Assembly: GCF_000014145.1 (NCBI RefSeq)
Contig: NC_008255.1
Span: 1,489,501 to 1,553,500 of the forward strand
Length of the DNA: 64,000 bases
Source of the DNA: Cytophaga hutchinsonii ATCC 33406
Lineage (GTDB): Bacteria; Bacteroidota; Bacteroidia; Cytophagales; Cytophagaceae
Reading direction: 5' to 3'
How positions within the stretch are numbered: position 1 is the first letter of the stretch; each line of letters opens with the position of its first letter. The notes beneath the pieces are model-generated. The model ran no database searches, was not told the DNA's origin, and saw only the letters and a program-made list of their open reading frames with translations. The translations under genes and the position numbers were made by a program. Shown here one piece after another: positions 8,282 to 17,729 of this stretch.

Positions 8282-9835
8282 CTATCTTCTCTTTCTGCGT
8301 TGAGAAGTATTTACACCTAATACGCCAAAGATCCCGCGGACAATTTCGTGTACCAATGTTCTTCCAACCTGTTTTGCAATCGGGCTGTTAATCGCTTCTT
8401 CGAACGTGCTTTTTTCAGGTCGGGAACTTTTACGGGAACTGGATTTTTTTTCTTCCGGCTCTTCCGTTTCTTCTTCTTTTACAGAATATTTTTCATTCAG
8501 TATTTCGTAAGCGCTTTTACGATCAACCGCTTCGTTGTATTTTTTACTTAAAGCAGAACGTTGAATGATCGCATCTATTTCATTATCATTCAAAATGTCC
8601 ATGCGTGATCTTGGTGCACAAAGCAGGGTGTGTGCAAGGGGAGAAGGCGTTCCTTTTTCGGTAAGTACTGTAATTGCTGCTTCTCCGATACCCATAGAAG
8701 TAAGCAGACTTTCAGTGTCGTAATAATCTGATAACGGATAATTGGCAGCTGTTAATTTAATCTGCTTGCGATCTGCAGCGGTGAAGGCACGTAATGCATG
8801 CTGAACCTTTAAACCAAGCTGACCTAAGATGGATGCAGGAATATCCATTGGGTTTTGTGTACAGAAAAATATACCTACACCTTTAGATCGTATTAACTTG
8901 ATAATCGTCTCTATCTGATTGAGTAATGCGTCGGAAGCTTCATTAAAGATTAAATGTGCTTCGTCAATAAACAGTACTAATTTAGGCTTTTCCTGATCAC
9001 CAACTTCCGGAAATGTGCTGTATATCTCCGACAATAAACTTAGCATAAATGTTGAGAACAATTTAGGCCTGTCCTGAATATCGGTCACTTTCATAATCGA
9101 TATATAACCCTTTCCTGAAGCATCTTTGCGTAACAGATCATCTACTTCAAAAGAGTATTCCCCAAAAAATAAATCTGCTCCTTGTTGCTCTAACTCAATT
9201 ACTTTTCGCAAGATGGTTGAAGTAGAAGTAGAAGATATTTTTCCATATTCTTTTTCAATCCGGGCTTTACCTTCATTGGTAATATACTGAATCAAACGTT
9301 TGAAATCTGCCAGGTCCAGAAGCGGTAAACGTTCATCGTCGCAGAATTTAAAGATGAGGGAAACAATACCGCTTTGTGTATCATTCAGTCCTAATATTTT
9401 TGAAAATAATACCGGTCCGAATTCAGAAACAGTTGCACGTAAACGAACCCCTTTCTCTTTTGATAAACTGAAAATCTCGATCGGAAATCCCTGAGGTTCG
9501 AATGGGAGACCTATTTTAGATTGTCTTTCTTCTATTTTAGCATTTGTTGTTCCGCTTGCAGCAATACCGCTCAAATCACCTTTAATATCCATCATTAAGG
9601 TTGGAATACCCTTTAATGAAAGAGATTCAGCAATTGTCTGTAGTGTTTTTGTTTTACCTGTACCGGTAGCACCGGCAATCATTCCATGCCTGTTCAGTGT
9701 TTTTAAAGGCAATTTGATATGTGCATCCGGTAAACATTCGCCTTCATATAGTGCACTGCCCAGAACTATATAATCTCCGTTAGTATTATATTTAGCGTTT
9801 ATTTCTTCTGAAAAAAGTATTTTTTTGTCTGCCAC
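8282..9835 (-). CDS. HerA/YjgR-family helicase-like ATPase (DUF853)
   Basis: 517 aa. Walker A Gly-Ala-Thr-Gly-Thr-Gly-Lys-Thr lies at about residues 55-62 and Walker B Leu-Phe-Ile-Asp-Glu-Ala-His at about 288-294. A downstream Phe-Phe-Cys-Thr-Gln-Asn sensor segment is visible, together the pattern of DUF853 (YjgR) HerA-like P-loop ATPases. A charged Glu/Lys/Ser-rich linker (about residues 450-480) precedes a short C-terminal tail. Family members are cytoplasmic and presumed DNA-acting; no specific process is established. First gene of a two-gene unit with the BaiN-like gene. Confidence 0.9.
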   Translation of the reverse strand: MADKKILFSEEINAKYNTNGDYIVLGSALYEGECLPDAHIKLPLKTLNRHGMIAGATGTGKTKTLQTIAESLSLKGIPTLMMDIKGDLSGIAASGTTNAKIEERQSKIGLPFEPQGFPIEIFSLSKEKGVRLRATVSEFGPVLFSKILGLNDTQSGIVSLIFKFCDDERLPLLDLADFKRLIQYITNEGKARIEKEYGKISSTSTSTILRKVIELEQQGADLFFGEYSFEVDDLLRKDASGKGYISIMKVTDIQDRPKLFSTFMLSLLSEIYSTFPEVGDQEKPKLVLFIDEAHLIFNEASDALLNQIETIIKLIRSKGVGIFFCTQNPMDIPASILGQLGLKVQHALRAFTAADRKQIKLTAANYPLSDYYDTESLLTSMGIGEAAITVLTEKGTPSPLAHTLLCAPRSRMDILNDNEIDAIIQRSALSKKYNEAVDRKSAYEILNEKYSVKEEETEEPEEKKSSSRKSSRPEKSTFEEAINSPIAKQVGRTLVHEIVRGIFGVLGVNTSQRRKRR

Positions 9836-10064
9836 TGTTTGATGTAGTTAGATATTATTGTAAAAATACTAATTTATTTATATTCAGTCATGCCTGTATA
9901 AAAAATAAGATTTAATTGTATTATTTCGATTTGTTGTTTAATTATTTGTTTGAATATTAATAGAATAACTTAATTTGAATTAAAAAATATTAGATTATTG
10001 ATAGATATGTAAATCTTTTTGTTTTACTTTGTGGTATAAACAAGAAATAAGAAAAGTTTTATTT

Positions 10065-10490
10065 ATGGAAATCTTTGTAAGTAAAAAAACAAAAGGAATT
10101 AAAAGTCAGATTGCTAACCTGGTAGCCATAGCAAACCTGGATGGTAATTTTTCAGTAGCCGAAAAAAAATTAATTTTCGAATTGGGTGAGAAAAATGGTT
10201 TAAGTAACGACCGTGTAAAAGAAATTATACGCAGTGAAGAGCCAATCAAATTCAAAGCTCCCGAAAATGATTCTTTACGTTTTGACCGCGTATATGAATG
10301 TGTTCAAATGGTTTTAACAGAAGATGATAACGAAGATCAAAAAATTGATTTTTGTACTGAACTTGCTATTAAACTAGGAATCCGTATGGCTGTTGCTGGT
10401 GTATTAGTTAAAAAAATCGTTGACGGTATTAAAACAAACAAGTCTCACGAAACCCTGAAAAAAGAATCCGCTGACTTCTTATCATTTTAA
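10065..10490 (+). CDS. TerB-like small cytoplasmic protein
   Basis: 141 aa from the ATG at 10065; the longer frame begins with TTG at 10029 and adds no recognisable sequence. Residues about 10-60 show the TerB-like pattern (Ile-Ala-Asn-Leu-Asp-Gly-Asn-Phe-Ser-x-x-Glu followed by an amphipathic helix), and the whole protein is predicted helical with no signal peptide. TerB-like domains occur in stress and membrane-associated proteins and bind metal in some cases. The role here is unknown. A monocistronic unit ended by a strong terminator. Confidence 0.7.
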   Translation: MEIFVSKKTKGIKSQIANLVAIANLDGNFSVAEKKLIFELGEKNGLSNDRVKEIIRSEEPIKFKAPENDSLRFDRVYECVQMVLTEDDNEDQKIDFCTELAIKLGIRMAVAGVLVKKIVDGIKTNKSHETLKKESADFLSF

Positions 10491-10506
10491 TTCAGTTGAT
10501 TAAATA

Positions 10507-10552
10507 ATAGTAAATAAAAAAGGAGGTATTAACCTCCTTTTTTATTTACTAT
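10507..10552. terminator. Bidirectional stem-loop terminator
   Basis: A perfect 21-bp stem (10507-10527 with 10532-10552) with a 4-nt loop. GGAGG/CCTCC at the tip is flanked by A-run and T-run, so it serves both the TerB-like gene and the convergent gene at 10567. Confidence 0.9.
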
Positions 10553-10566
10553 ACAGTTGTATCTAA

Positions 10567-10959
10567 TTATTTCAATTGAGAAAACATGCTGGTAAGGGTA
10601 CTTGTAAGACCTGATAGTTTTGTTGACTGCGCACCTGTAAGTATACCGCTGCTAAGTTTTTTGATTAATGCATTTACAATATTCGTTTTTGCTGCAGCTA
10701 CTTCTGTTGCAGATTTCGTAGCGTCTGCATTCAGTTTTGTAACTTCCGCACCTGCCTGATCTACCGCTGTTTTTACCGTTGGTTTCTGTGTTGCAGACAA
10801 ACCTAAGTTTGTATTCAGGTAATTGAAAATATCTGTAGTTGTCATTTGCGGAGAGGCAATTTTCAATTGAATTCCGGTAACTATAGAAGGCGAACTGTTT
10901 ACTTGAGCAGAAACACTAATGAATGCAACGGATAGCAATGTATAAACAATCTTTTTCAT
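10567..10959 (-). CDS. Small secreted Ala/Thr/Ser-rich protein of unknown function
   Basis: 130 aa from the ATG at 10959; a longer frame reaches 11049 but its extra 30 residues precede a good signal peptide (Met-Lys-Lys-Ile-Val, cleavage near Ser-Ala-Gln). The mature protein is low in aromatics and predicted helical, with a regular Ala/Thr/Lys composition that may form an amphipathic bundle. No family recognised. Confidence 0.7.
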   Translation of the reverse strand: MKKIVYTLLSVAFISVSAQVNSSPSIVTGIQLKIASPQMTTTDIFNYLNTNLGLSATQKPTVKTAVDQAGAEVTKLNADATKSATEVAAAKTNIVNALIKKLSSGILTGAQSTKLSGLTSTLTSMFSQLK

Positions 10960-11066
10960 ATCGGGTAATTTTATAAGGTTAGCAATAATTGTGGGTTTGT
11001 ATATTTTGATTAAATTAAACCAATTGTTACTAGTTTTTAACCATTTCATGTAAAAATCTTTTATCT

Positions 11067-11645
11067 ATGAAAAAAATGTACCTTATTTTCGTTTTTATGC
11101 TGTCAGCCTTATTTTGTCAGGCAGCAGCCGTTGCTGTTACGATCAGCGGATTTGCTTTTAGTCCAGCACAAACAACTGTTCAGGTTGGGGATGTTATTAC
11201 CTGGACGAACATGGATAATACATTGCATTCCATTGTCTCTACAGCTGTTCCAGCCGGAGCTGCACCATTTACTTCCGGTACGTTCGGGAAAAATGAAACC
11301 TTTACCTACACCGTTACAGAAGCCGGAGATTATACATATCAGTGCGGTGTACATACCAGCATGTTAGGTGCTTTTACAGCAACCATAACAACTCCGGTGG
11401 TTAAACCTACATTGATCTTAGAAGCGTTATATCCAAATCCTGCAAGTGCGTCTATTCACATAGAGTCTCCGAAGAGCATTAAATCAATCGACATATATTC
11501 TGAGACAGGTGTGCTTGTAAAGACTCTTGCCTTTACATCTGCAAGCGTTGATGTGCCGATCGGTGAATTAAACAAAGGCGCATACCTGCTTCGCATCACC
11601 AGTGAAGACGGTATGTTTGATACCCGCAGAATCATAAAACTGTAA
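11067..11645 (+). CDS. Plastocyanin-like cupredoxin with T9SS type A sorting domain
   Basis: 192 aa. A signal peptide (residues 1-19) is followed by a cupredoxin domain (about 22-112) carrying likely type-1 copper ligands: His in Thr-Leu-His-Ser, then Cys and His in Tyr-Gln-Cys-Gly-Val-His, with a Met three residues later. Residues about 118-192 form a Por secretion tail: Leu-Tyr-Pro-Asn-Pro-Ala at the start and Gly-x-Tyr-Leu-Leu-Arg-Ile near the end, finishing Arg-Ile-Ile-Lys-Leu. This predicts a secreted or surface-anchored blue copper electron-transfer protein. The redox partner is unknown. Confidence 0.9.
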   Translation: MKKMYLIFVFMLSALFCQAAAVAVTISGFAFSPAQTTVQVGDVITWTNMDNTLHSIVSTAVPAGAAPFTSGTFGKNETFTYTVTEAGDYTYQCGVHTSMLGAFTATITTPVVKPTLILEALYPNPASASIHIESPKSIKSIDIYSETGVLVKTLAFTSASVDVPIGELNKGAYLLRITSEDGMFDTRRIIKL

Positions 11646-11655
11646 CAGCACGTAC

Positions 11656-11690
11656 AAATAAAAAGGGAGCCTTGAGCTCCCTTTTTATTT
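11656..11690. terminator. Stem-loop terminator between cupredoxin and leuS
   Basis: A perfect 15-bp stem (11656-11670 with 11676-11690), 5-nt loop, A/T tracts on both sides. It serves the convergent cupredoxin and leuS genes. Confidence 0.9.
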
Positions 11691-11692
11691 TA

Positions 11693-14458
11693 TTACATGA
11701 CAACATTCACGATTTTATTTGGAATAACAATGATTTTTTTAGGCGCTTTACCCTCCAGCCATTTTTGAACAACTTCATTCGCTAACACTTGCTGCTCCAC
11801 TTCAGCAGCCGGCATATCAACCGGCAGATTTAATTTTGCCCGCATTTTACCGTTAATCGAAATGGGATATTCGTGGTTGCTTTCTACCAGGAATTTTTCA
11901 TCCCAGGCAGGGTAGGTTGCTGTTGAAACAGATGTTGTATGACCCAGTAGCGACCATAACTCTTCTGCGATATGCGGCGCCAACGGTGATAATGCAATCG
12001 TCAATGGTTCAAGAATAGTTCGCTTGTTACATTTAAGAGAACCCAATTCATTTACACAGATCATAAACGTACTCACCGGTGTATTGAAAGAGAAACGTTC
12101 AATATCTTCCTCAACACGTTTCAGTGTTTTATGTAATACTTTTAATTCTTCAGCAGTTGGCTGAGCATCACTTACGGCAAAGTTACCTGCCGTATCGTGG
12201 AACAACCGCCAGAAACGGTTTAAGAATTTGTATACACCTTCAATGCCATTTGTATTCCAGGGTTTTGATTGCTCCAGCGGACCCAGAAACATTTCATACA
12301 TACGCAGTGTATCCGCACCGTATTTGTTTACAATATCATCCGGGTTAACCACGTTGAATTTAGACTTCGACATTTTTTCAACTTCAGAACCGCATACATA
12401 CGTATTGTTCTCTAAGATAAATTCTGCAGAAGCAAAATCAGGACGCCACTTCTTAAATGCTTCCGTATCTAATACATCATTATGTACAATGCTTACATCA
12501 ACGTGAATAGGTGTGGTGTCGTATTCTTTTTTCAAACCGGCAGAAACAAATTTGTTTGTACCATTGATTCTATACGCAAATTTTGAAACACCCTGAATCA
12601 TTCCCTGGTTGATAAGCTTTGCAAACGGTTCGTCGTTTGGCGTGATACCCATATCAAACAGGAATTTGTTCCAGAAACGGGAATACAATAAGTGACCGGT
12701 TGCATGTTCTGCACCGCCCATATACAGATCAACCTGCCCCCAGTAGTTTATCTTATCTGCAGCAGCCACTGCTGTTTTATTCTGCGGGTCCATGTAACGC
12801 ATGAAGTACCAGCTGGAACCGGCCCAGCCCGGCATGGTACTTAATTCATAGCCTTTATCGGCAAATGCTTTGTTACGTGCCAGCGGCGGTTCGCCTGTTT
12901 CTGTAGGCTTATACTCGTCAATAGCAGGTAAGGCTAATGGAAGCTCGGATTCATTCAGTACATACGGAATATCATTTTTATAGGAAACCGGAATAGGTTC
13001 GCCCCAGTAACGCTGACGGCCAAAGATTGAATCACGCATTTTGAAATTGATTTTCGCAAAACCGATCTTCTTTTCTTCAATGAATTTAATTGCTTCAGGA
13101 ATTGCCTGCTTCACCGTTAAACCATTTAAGAACCCGGAGTTGATCATGGTTCCGGCTTTCGGGTCAAAGTCTTCTTTGGTAATATCCGTATGCGCACCTT
13201 CCTGCACCGAGATAATCGGGAGTTTATAGAAGCTTGCAAATTTATAATCACGTTCATCGGAAGAAGGCACAGCCATTACAACTCCTGTACCATAACCCGC
13301 TAATACATAATCCGCGATCCACACCGGAATTTTTTCATTGTTGAATGGATTGGTTACATACGAACCCGTGAAACAGCCTGAAACTGTTTTAACATCGCTC
13401 ATGCGGTCGCGCTCCGAACGGTTCTTCGCTTTCGTTACATATTCTTCCACTGCTGCTTTTTGCTCGGGGGAAGTTAATGCGCCGATCCATTCATGTTCCG
13501 GAGCAATGGATACATACGTAACACCAAAGGTTGTATCGATACGTGTTGTAAAGACGGTTAACTCCATGTCTTTATCAACCACTTTAAACGTAAGCATTGC
13601 ACCCAACGATTTGCCGATCCAGTAGCGCTGCATTTCTTTCATCGCTTCCGGCCAGTCAATCGTATCAAGTCCTTTCAGCAAACGGTCTGCATAGGCAGTA
13701 ATACGCATGCTCCATTGCTTCATCTTTTTACGCTCAACGGGAAAACCGCCACGTTCAGATAAACCATCTTTTACTTCTTCGTTCGCAAGTACCGTACCCA
13801 GGCCCGGGCACCAGTTTACCATTGTTTCAGATAAATAGGTTAAGCGGTATTTTAATAAGGTATCGCTTTGTTGTTTTTCAGAATAGCTTTTCCAGTCTGC
13901 GGCTGTAAATGTAACAGCATCTTCATCACAAGCTGCATTGATTCCTGCATTTCCGGCAGTTTCAAACTGTTTGACCAGGTTTGTGATCGGTTCTGCTTTA
14001 TCAGATGCTTTATTATACCAATGATTGAATAGCTGGATAAAAATCCACTGTGTCCATTTGTAGTATGCCGGATCGCTGGTACGGATTTCTCTGTCCCAGT
14101 CAAACGAGAAACCGATTTTATTTAATTGCTCAATGTATCGGGCAATATTCTGTTCTGTTGTAATAGCCGGGTGCTGACCTGTCTGAACGGCATATTGTTC
14201 TGCCGGCAAACCAAACGAGTCAAAGCCCATCGGGTGAAGTACGTTATATCCTTTAATGCGCTTATAACGCGCCATGATATCCGAAGCAATGTAGCCAAGC
14301 GGGTGGCCGACATGTAATCCGCTGCCGGATGGGTAAGGGAACATGTCTAAAACAAAATATTTAGGTTTAGAAGAATTTTCCAGCGCTTTGAACGTTTTTT
14401 CTGCGTTCCACTTACTTTGCCACTTGTTTTCTACTTCTCCAAAATGATAATCAGCCAT
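11693..14458 (-). CDS. leuS: Leucyl-tRNA synthetase
   Basis: 921 aa, typical bacterial length. The class I HIGH-type motif appears as His-Val-Gly-His within Ser-Gly-Leu-His-Val-Gly-His-Pro-Leu-Gly (about residues 47-55). The CP1 editing region has Thr-Thr-Arg-Ile-Asp-Thr-Thr-Phe-Gly. The KMSKS loop is intact (Met-Ser-Lys-Ser-Lys at about 695-700), followed by the anticodon-binding domain. It charges tRNA-Leu in the cytoplasm. Monocistronic, transcribed toward the terminator at 11656-11690. Confidence 0.98.
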   Translation of the reverse strand: MADYHFGEVENKWQSKWNAEKTFKALENSSKPKYFVLDMFPYPSGSGLHVGHPLGYIASDIMARYKRIKGYNVLHPMGFDSFGLPAEQYAVQTGQHPAITTEQNIARYIEQLNKIGFSFDWDREIRTSDPAYYKWTQWIFIQLFNHWYNKASDKAEPITNLVKQFETAGNAGINAACDEDAVTFTAADWKSYSEKQQSDTLLKYRLTYLSETMVNWCPGLGTVLANEEVKDGLSERGGFPVERKKMKQWSMRITAYADRLLKGLDTIDWPEAMKEMQRYWIGKSLGAMLTFKVVDKDMELTVFTTRIDTTFGVTYVSIAPEHEWIGALTSPEQKAAVEEYVTKAKNRSERDRMSDVKTVSGCFTGSYVTNPFNNEKIPVWIADYVLAGYGTGVVMAVPSSDERDYKFASFYKLPIISVQEGAHTDITKEDFDPKAGTMINSGFLNGLTVKQAIPEAIKFIEEKKIGFAKINFKMRDSIFGRQRYWGEPIPVSYKNDIPYVLNESELPLALPAIDEYKPTETGEPPLARNKAFADKGYELSTMPGWAGSSWYFMRYMDPQNKTAVAAADKINYWGQVDLYMGGAEHATGHLLYSRFWNKFLFDMGITPNDEPFAKLINQGMIQGVSKFAYRINGTNKFVSAGLKKEYDTTPIHVDVSIVHNDVLDTEAFKKWRPDFASAEFILENNTYVCGSEVEKMSKSKFNVVNPDDIVNKYGADTLRMYEMFLGPLEQSKPWNTNGIEGVYKFLNRFWRLFHDTAGNFAVSDAQPTAEELKVLHKTLKRVEEDIERFSFNTPVSTFMICVNELGSLKCNKRTILEPLTIALSPLAPHIAEELWSLLGHTTSVSTATYPAWDEKFLVESNHEYPISINGKMRAKLNLPVDMPAAEVEQQVLANEVVQKWLEGKAPKKIIVIPNKIVNVVM

Positions 14459-14640
14459 ACGAAATAATGTGTTAAGAATTCAAAATTACGCTTTTTTATC
14501 GTTATTTCGACTTCAATTTCCTGTACTTAGTCGACCAATTGTGTTAATTCGTCTAAATAAATGCATTTCTATAAACTAAATCGGTAGTTTAGGCGTTAAT
14601 AAGTACAAGTAAACCTAGTAATCATTAAATTTAAACACAT

Positions 14641-14802
14641 ATGAAAAAAATCGTTTTCGGTATTGTATTCGTAGCATTAGCTGCTGGTACGCTTTCTGCA
14701 GCAGTAAATGACGGCGGAAAAGGTAAAAAGAAAAAATCTTGCTGCCAATCAGGTTCAAGCTGTGGTTCTCAGGACAAAACTACTACAGCACCAGCGAAGT
14801 AA
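14641..14802 (+). CDS. Secreted Lys/Cys-rich micro-protein
   Basis: 53 aa. A strong signal peptide (Met-Lys-Lys-Ile-Val-Phe-Gly, cleavage near Leu-Ser-Ala-Ala) leaves a mature peptide of only about 33 residues. That peptide carries a Lys block (Lys-Gly-Lys-Lys-Lys-Lys) followed by Cys-Cys and one more Cys within Ser/Gly-rich sequence. Its own promoter-length upstream gap and a strong terminator 23 bp downstream support a real gene. Metal binding through the Cys cluster is possible but not shown. Confidence 0.75.
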   Translation: MKKIVFGIVFVALAAGTLSAAVNDGGKGKKKKSCCQSGSSCGSQDKTTTAPAK

Positions 14803-14824
14803 TTTATTGTTAATAACTTCTTAT

Positions 14825-14854
14825 AAAGGCCTGTGGGGAAACCCGCAGGCCTTT
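14825..14854 (+). terminator. Terminator of the micro-protein gene
   Basis: A 13-bp stem (14825-14837 with 14842-14854, one T-G pair) around a GAAA loop, ending in four T's. GC-rich and correctly placed after the stop at 14802. Confidence 0.9.
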
Positions 14855-14929
14855 TGTAATTTTATAGAACAGAGCAGGCGATTCAAATAGATCTGCTCAT
14901 ATAAATCCTGGCTGAAATACTTCTTTCCA

Positions 14930-15724
14930 ATGAAACAATATCACGACCTTATGCAGCACATCCTGGATCAGGGTGTAAAAAAAGAAGACCGCACCGGTAC
15001 CGGCACCGTCAGTGTATTTGGATACCAGATGCGCTTTAATCTGCAGGAAGGTTTTCCTTTATTAACGACAAAGAAGCTGCACATGCGTTCCATTACGCAT
15101 GAGTTGCTGTGGTTTTTACAGGGCGATACAAATATCAAATATCTAAAGGATAACAATGTTTCTATCTGGGATGAATGGGCGGATGAGAACGGCAACTTAG
15201 GGCCGGTTTACGGTTATCAGTGGCGTTCGTGGCCTACGCCAGACGGGAAGCATATTGATCAGATCACTAACGTGGTGAATATGATAAAAAATAATCCGGA
15301 TTCAAGAAGGCTGATTGTTAGCGCATGGAACGTAGGGGAGATTGAAAAAATGAAGCTGCCGCCATGCCACGCGTTCTTTCAGTTTTATGTAGCCGACGGA
15401 AAATTGTCGTGCCAGCTCTATCAGCGCAGTGCAGATGTATTCTTAGGTGTACCGTTTAATATTGCTTCCTATGCTTTGTTAACGATGATGGTTGCACAGG
15501 TATGCGGTTTACAGGCGGGCGATTTTGTACATACATTAGGAGATGCGCATTTATATTCCAATCACCTTGAACAGGCAAAGCTGCAATTGAGCCGTGACTT
15601 CAGACCATTGCCTGCGATGAAGATTAATCCGGATGTGAAGTCAATCTTTGATTTTAAGTTTGAAGATTTCACCTTGGAAGGATACGATCCGCATCCGCAT
15701 ATTAAGGCTGCAGTAGCGGTGTAG
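14930..15724 (+). CDS. thyA: Thymidylate synthase (ThyA)
   Basis: 264 aa, the usual length of short-form ThyA. Makes dTMP from dUMP using methylene-tetrahydrofolate. Visible signatures: Arg-Thr-Gly-Thr near the N-terminus, the catalytic Cys146 in [13 protein letters not shown] for dUMP phosphate binding, and Asn-Ile-Ala-Ser-Tyr. The last core gene before the minus-strand accessory island. Confidence 0.98.
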   Translation: MKQYHDLMQHILDQGVKKEDRTGTGTVSVFGYQMRFNLQEGFPLLTTKKLHMRSITHELLWFLQGDTNIKYLKDNNVSIWDEWADENGNLGPVYGYQWRSWPTPDGKHIDQITNVVNMIKNNPDSRRLIVSAWNVGEIEKMKLPPCHAFFQFYVADGKLSCQLYQRSADVFLGVPFNIASYALLTMMVAQVCGLQAGDFVHTLGDAHLYSNHLEQAKLQLSRDFRPLPAMKINPDVKSIFDFKFEDFTLEGYDPHPHIKAAVAV

Positions 15725-15872
15725 TGATAATGTTTGCTGCGGTATGAGGCTGGTATCAGTGCTAACTTAATTGGATGCACAACGCTTGGATAAAGAACTA
15801 CTGTTTTCTGAAAAAAAAACATTCTTCTCATTTCATTCACAAAGCCGGGTTAGGCGGAGTGTGTTACACTAC
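15725..15872. other. Left boundary spacer of the accessory island
   Basis: 148 bp between thyA and the VIT1-like gene, no gene seen. Read on the minus strand, GCCTAAC (within 15849-15857), which fits the RYYYAAC attC core consensus, lies about 16 nt after the VIT1-like stop. A matching partner core was not found convincingly. Confidence 0.35.
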
Positions 15873-16574
15873 TTAAACATTCACTCCAAAAAGATAGCCT
15901 GCTAATGCGGATAGTCCCATTGCGATAGTTCCCCAGATTGTAATTCTCAATATTGCTTTACTAATACTTGCTCCCCCTGTTTTGGCTGAGGTGATCCCCA
16001 AAATAACAAGAAAAACAATTGAAAAGCCATAAAGCCAGTATTCCATTCCTTTCACTGGTGCAACCAATATTACCAACAGAGGCAATATACCACCTACTGT
16101 AAATGATATACCTGAAGCAAATGCTGCCTGAATTGGTTTTGCCTGGCTGATTTCATTTATACCCAATTCATCACGGATATGAGTTCCCAACGCATCTTTT
16201 TCGGTCAGTTCTATTGCAACTTGTCTTGCTGTTTCCTTTTTTAGCCCTCTTCTTTCATAGATTTGAGCCAACATATTAAGTTCGTCTTCGGGCATTTCAT
16301 GCAATTCCTTTCGCTCTCTTTCAATGTCTGCTTTTTCAGTATCCGTTTGTGAACTTACTGAAACATATTCTCCTGCAGCCATTGATAATGCTCCTGCTAC
16401 CAGGCCCGCTACAGTTGCTAAAATAATAGGCTCTCTAGCAGAACTTGCAGCCGCAACTCCAATTGCAAGACTGGAAATAGATATTATCCCGTCATTAGCC
16501 CCAAGAACAGTAGCTCTTAACCAGTTGCTTCTATGTATATAATGGCTGTCTAAATAGTTGTCGATTGTTACCAT
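15873..16574 (-). CDS. VIT1/CCC1-family metal transporter
   Basis: 233 aa. The N-terminal half has the VIT1 signature Arg-Ala-x-Val-Leu-Gly-Ala-Asn-Asp-Gly-Ile-Ile-Ser (about residues 19-31), and Gly-Ala-Leu-Ser-Met-Ala-Ala-Gly-Glu-Tyr follows at about 61-70. A central acidic, helical metal-binding region (about residues 78-135, Glu-rich) and three C-terminal membrane helices complete the five-helix family plan. Members carry Fe2+ or Mn2+ across membranes. It is the leftmost gene of a long same-strand accessory island. Confidence 0.9.
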   Translation of the reverse strand: MVTIDNYLDSHYIHRSNWLRATVLGANDGIISISSLAIGVAAASSAREPIILATVAGLVAGALSMAAGEYVSVSSQTDTEKADIERERKELHEMPEDELNMLAQIYERRGLKKETARQVAIELTEKDALGTHIRDELGINEISQAKPIQAAFASGISFTVGGILPLLVILVAPVKGMEYWLYGFSIVFLVILGITSAKTGGASISKAILRITIWGTIAMGLSALAGYLFGVNV

Positions 16575-16911
16575 TGGTCTGTTGTTATTGTCTGGTGTTG
16601 TTTTAAAAGTACACCTAAGGTTTGTGTCTGCATTTGTTTTAGCTATGCGGGTTCAAAACGTTCGTTCATACACTAAATCCGCACTCATGTTAAATATAAT
16701 CATTTTGTGCAGACTGAAAAGCAGCGCAGTTGAGATTATCAAAGAAGACAGCAATACATATTCAAATATAAGCTGTTGTTACGCACATTGCAGAGCTCTT
16801 AAAAGCATCTTACAGATCTTTGTGATAGGATAGACCTTCTACATCTAAAATCATGTGATATAATTCAACCTCGCACTATTCTGACAAGAATTTCCAGTTC
16901 TATTAGAGTAT
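16575..16911. other. 337-bp spacer within the accessory island
   Basis: No credible gene: the only frame is an unsupported 91-codon plus-strand ORF. It contains short inverted segments, for example GCGGGTT and AATCCGC around 16650-16685, and on the minus strand a GCGTAACAACAGC stretch near 16770-16782 after the AlkD-like gene. Comparable in style to other spacers of the island. Confidence 0.35.
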
Positions 16912-17511
16912 TTATTTCCCTTTCGCCAGTTTATAAGTAAACGCTGTTTTTTTATTTGTCAAATCCCATTGTGAGATTTCATTTATTATGTCGTCTTTAT
17001 ACTTTTTACCAATATCCCGAAGTGCATTGCCCACTGATTTACGCAGATATTCACTGTCATCGGACTTATGCGCGCTAATTAAATGTATTGCAACTGTCGG
17101 ATTATCCCGAAAATAAGGTCGGCTTGTCCATATGCGAAGTCCTTCAACAACCGCTCTTTTTACATTTGGATTTTTATCTTCTAACCACTTGTTAATAGTT
17201 GGCAGGCTCTTTTCATATCCAATTGTCATACAATAATAGTCAAACGCTTTGGCTAACATTTCCTGAACTCTCCAATCCTTATCGTCTGCAACTTTTGTTT
17301 TAAGAAGTTTAAGCGCTTTTTGGTTATTTGTTGAAAGATGTCCTAAGATATATGTTGCTAACATTCTGACTTGATAACTATCGTCATCTAAAAAACTTGT
17401 TGCAAGGTCCAAATGTTTTTGTTTTTCGTCAGCTAAAATAGTGTTGCCGGCTTCAAAAATATGTTTAAAGCCGTGTTCTATTCTCTTTATGTGATCAAGG
17501 AGTTTTTTCAT
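16912..17511 (-). CDS. HEAT-repeat protein, AlkD-like DNA alkylation repair family
   Basis: 199 aa, all helical, with repeated paired helices that fit HEAT units. Arg-Val-Gln-Glu-Met-Leu-Ala-Lys-Ala-Phe-Asp at about residues 80-90 and Val-Lys-Arg-Ala-Val-Val-Glu-Gly-Leu-Arg at about 115-125 are the patterns seen in Bacteroidota AlkD-like proteins. AlkD enzymes remove alkylated purines; the catalytic Trp/Asp/Arg set cannot be confirmed by eye, so a non-enzymatic HEAT protein is possible. Upstream lies repeat copy A1 (17535-17722). Confidence 0.7.
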   Translation of the reverse strand: MKKLLDHIKRIEHGFKHIFEAGNTILADEKQKHLDLATSFLDDDSYQVRMLATYILGHLSTNNQKALKLLKTKVADDKDWRVQEMLAKAFDYYCMTIGYEKSLPTINKWLEDKNPNVKRAVVEGLRIWTSRPYFRDNPTVAIHLISAHKSDDSEYLRKSVGNALRDIGKKYKDDIINEISQWDLTNKKTAFTYKLAKGK

Positions 17512-17534
17512 TGTGGTGGTGTCTTGTTATACTT

Positions 17535-17722
17535 GCCGGTAACGTTTAACATGGAATTTGTAGCGGCATTTAAGATAAGAAGTTTAAAGGAAGAGGGTAG
17601 ACAATTCCTGCGGAAATTCATATTCTGTTTTGCCATCTGAATTCCGCTGCAATTTGCTGGAGTAGGGAAGAGCTCAACTTTTCCTGAAAAACGAATGCTA
17701 TAAATTGTATGTATTGTTATGT
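17535..17722 (-). repeat. Island repeat family A, copy 1
   Basis: About 188 bp between the three-helix membrane gene and the AlkD-like gene. It matches 21869-22058 along its whole length, with conserved blocks GCGGAAATTCAT, TAGCGG and TAAATTGTAT. Imperfect inverted ends (AATTTGTAGC near 17560, GCTATAAATT near 17697) and an internal inverted pair (GCGGAA...TTCCGC) predict one long hairpin. On the minus strand it ends with GTTAAAC (fits GTTRRRY). It follows the stop at 17730 directly. Confidence 0.7.
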
Positions 17723-17729
17723 ACATTTC

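Noticed and set aside
10029..10064. Upstream TTG start for the TerB-like gene.
   Set aside because: The extra 12 residues show no TerB-like sequence, and the ATG at 10065 is better.
16558..16833. 91-codon plus-strand ORF in the island spacer.
   Set aside because: Opposite to all neighbours, overlaps the start of the VIT1-like gene, and has no recognisable domain.
17508..17726. 72-codon minus-strand ORF over repeat A1.
   Set aside because: It covers the repeat element; the matching copy A2 does not keep the frame open.
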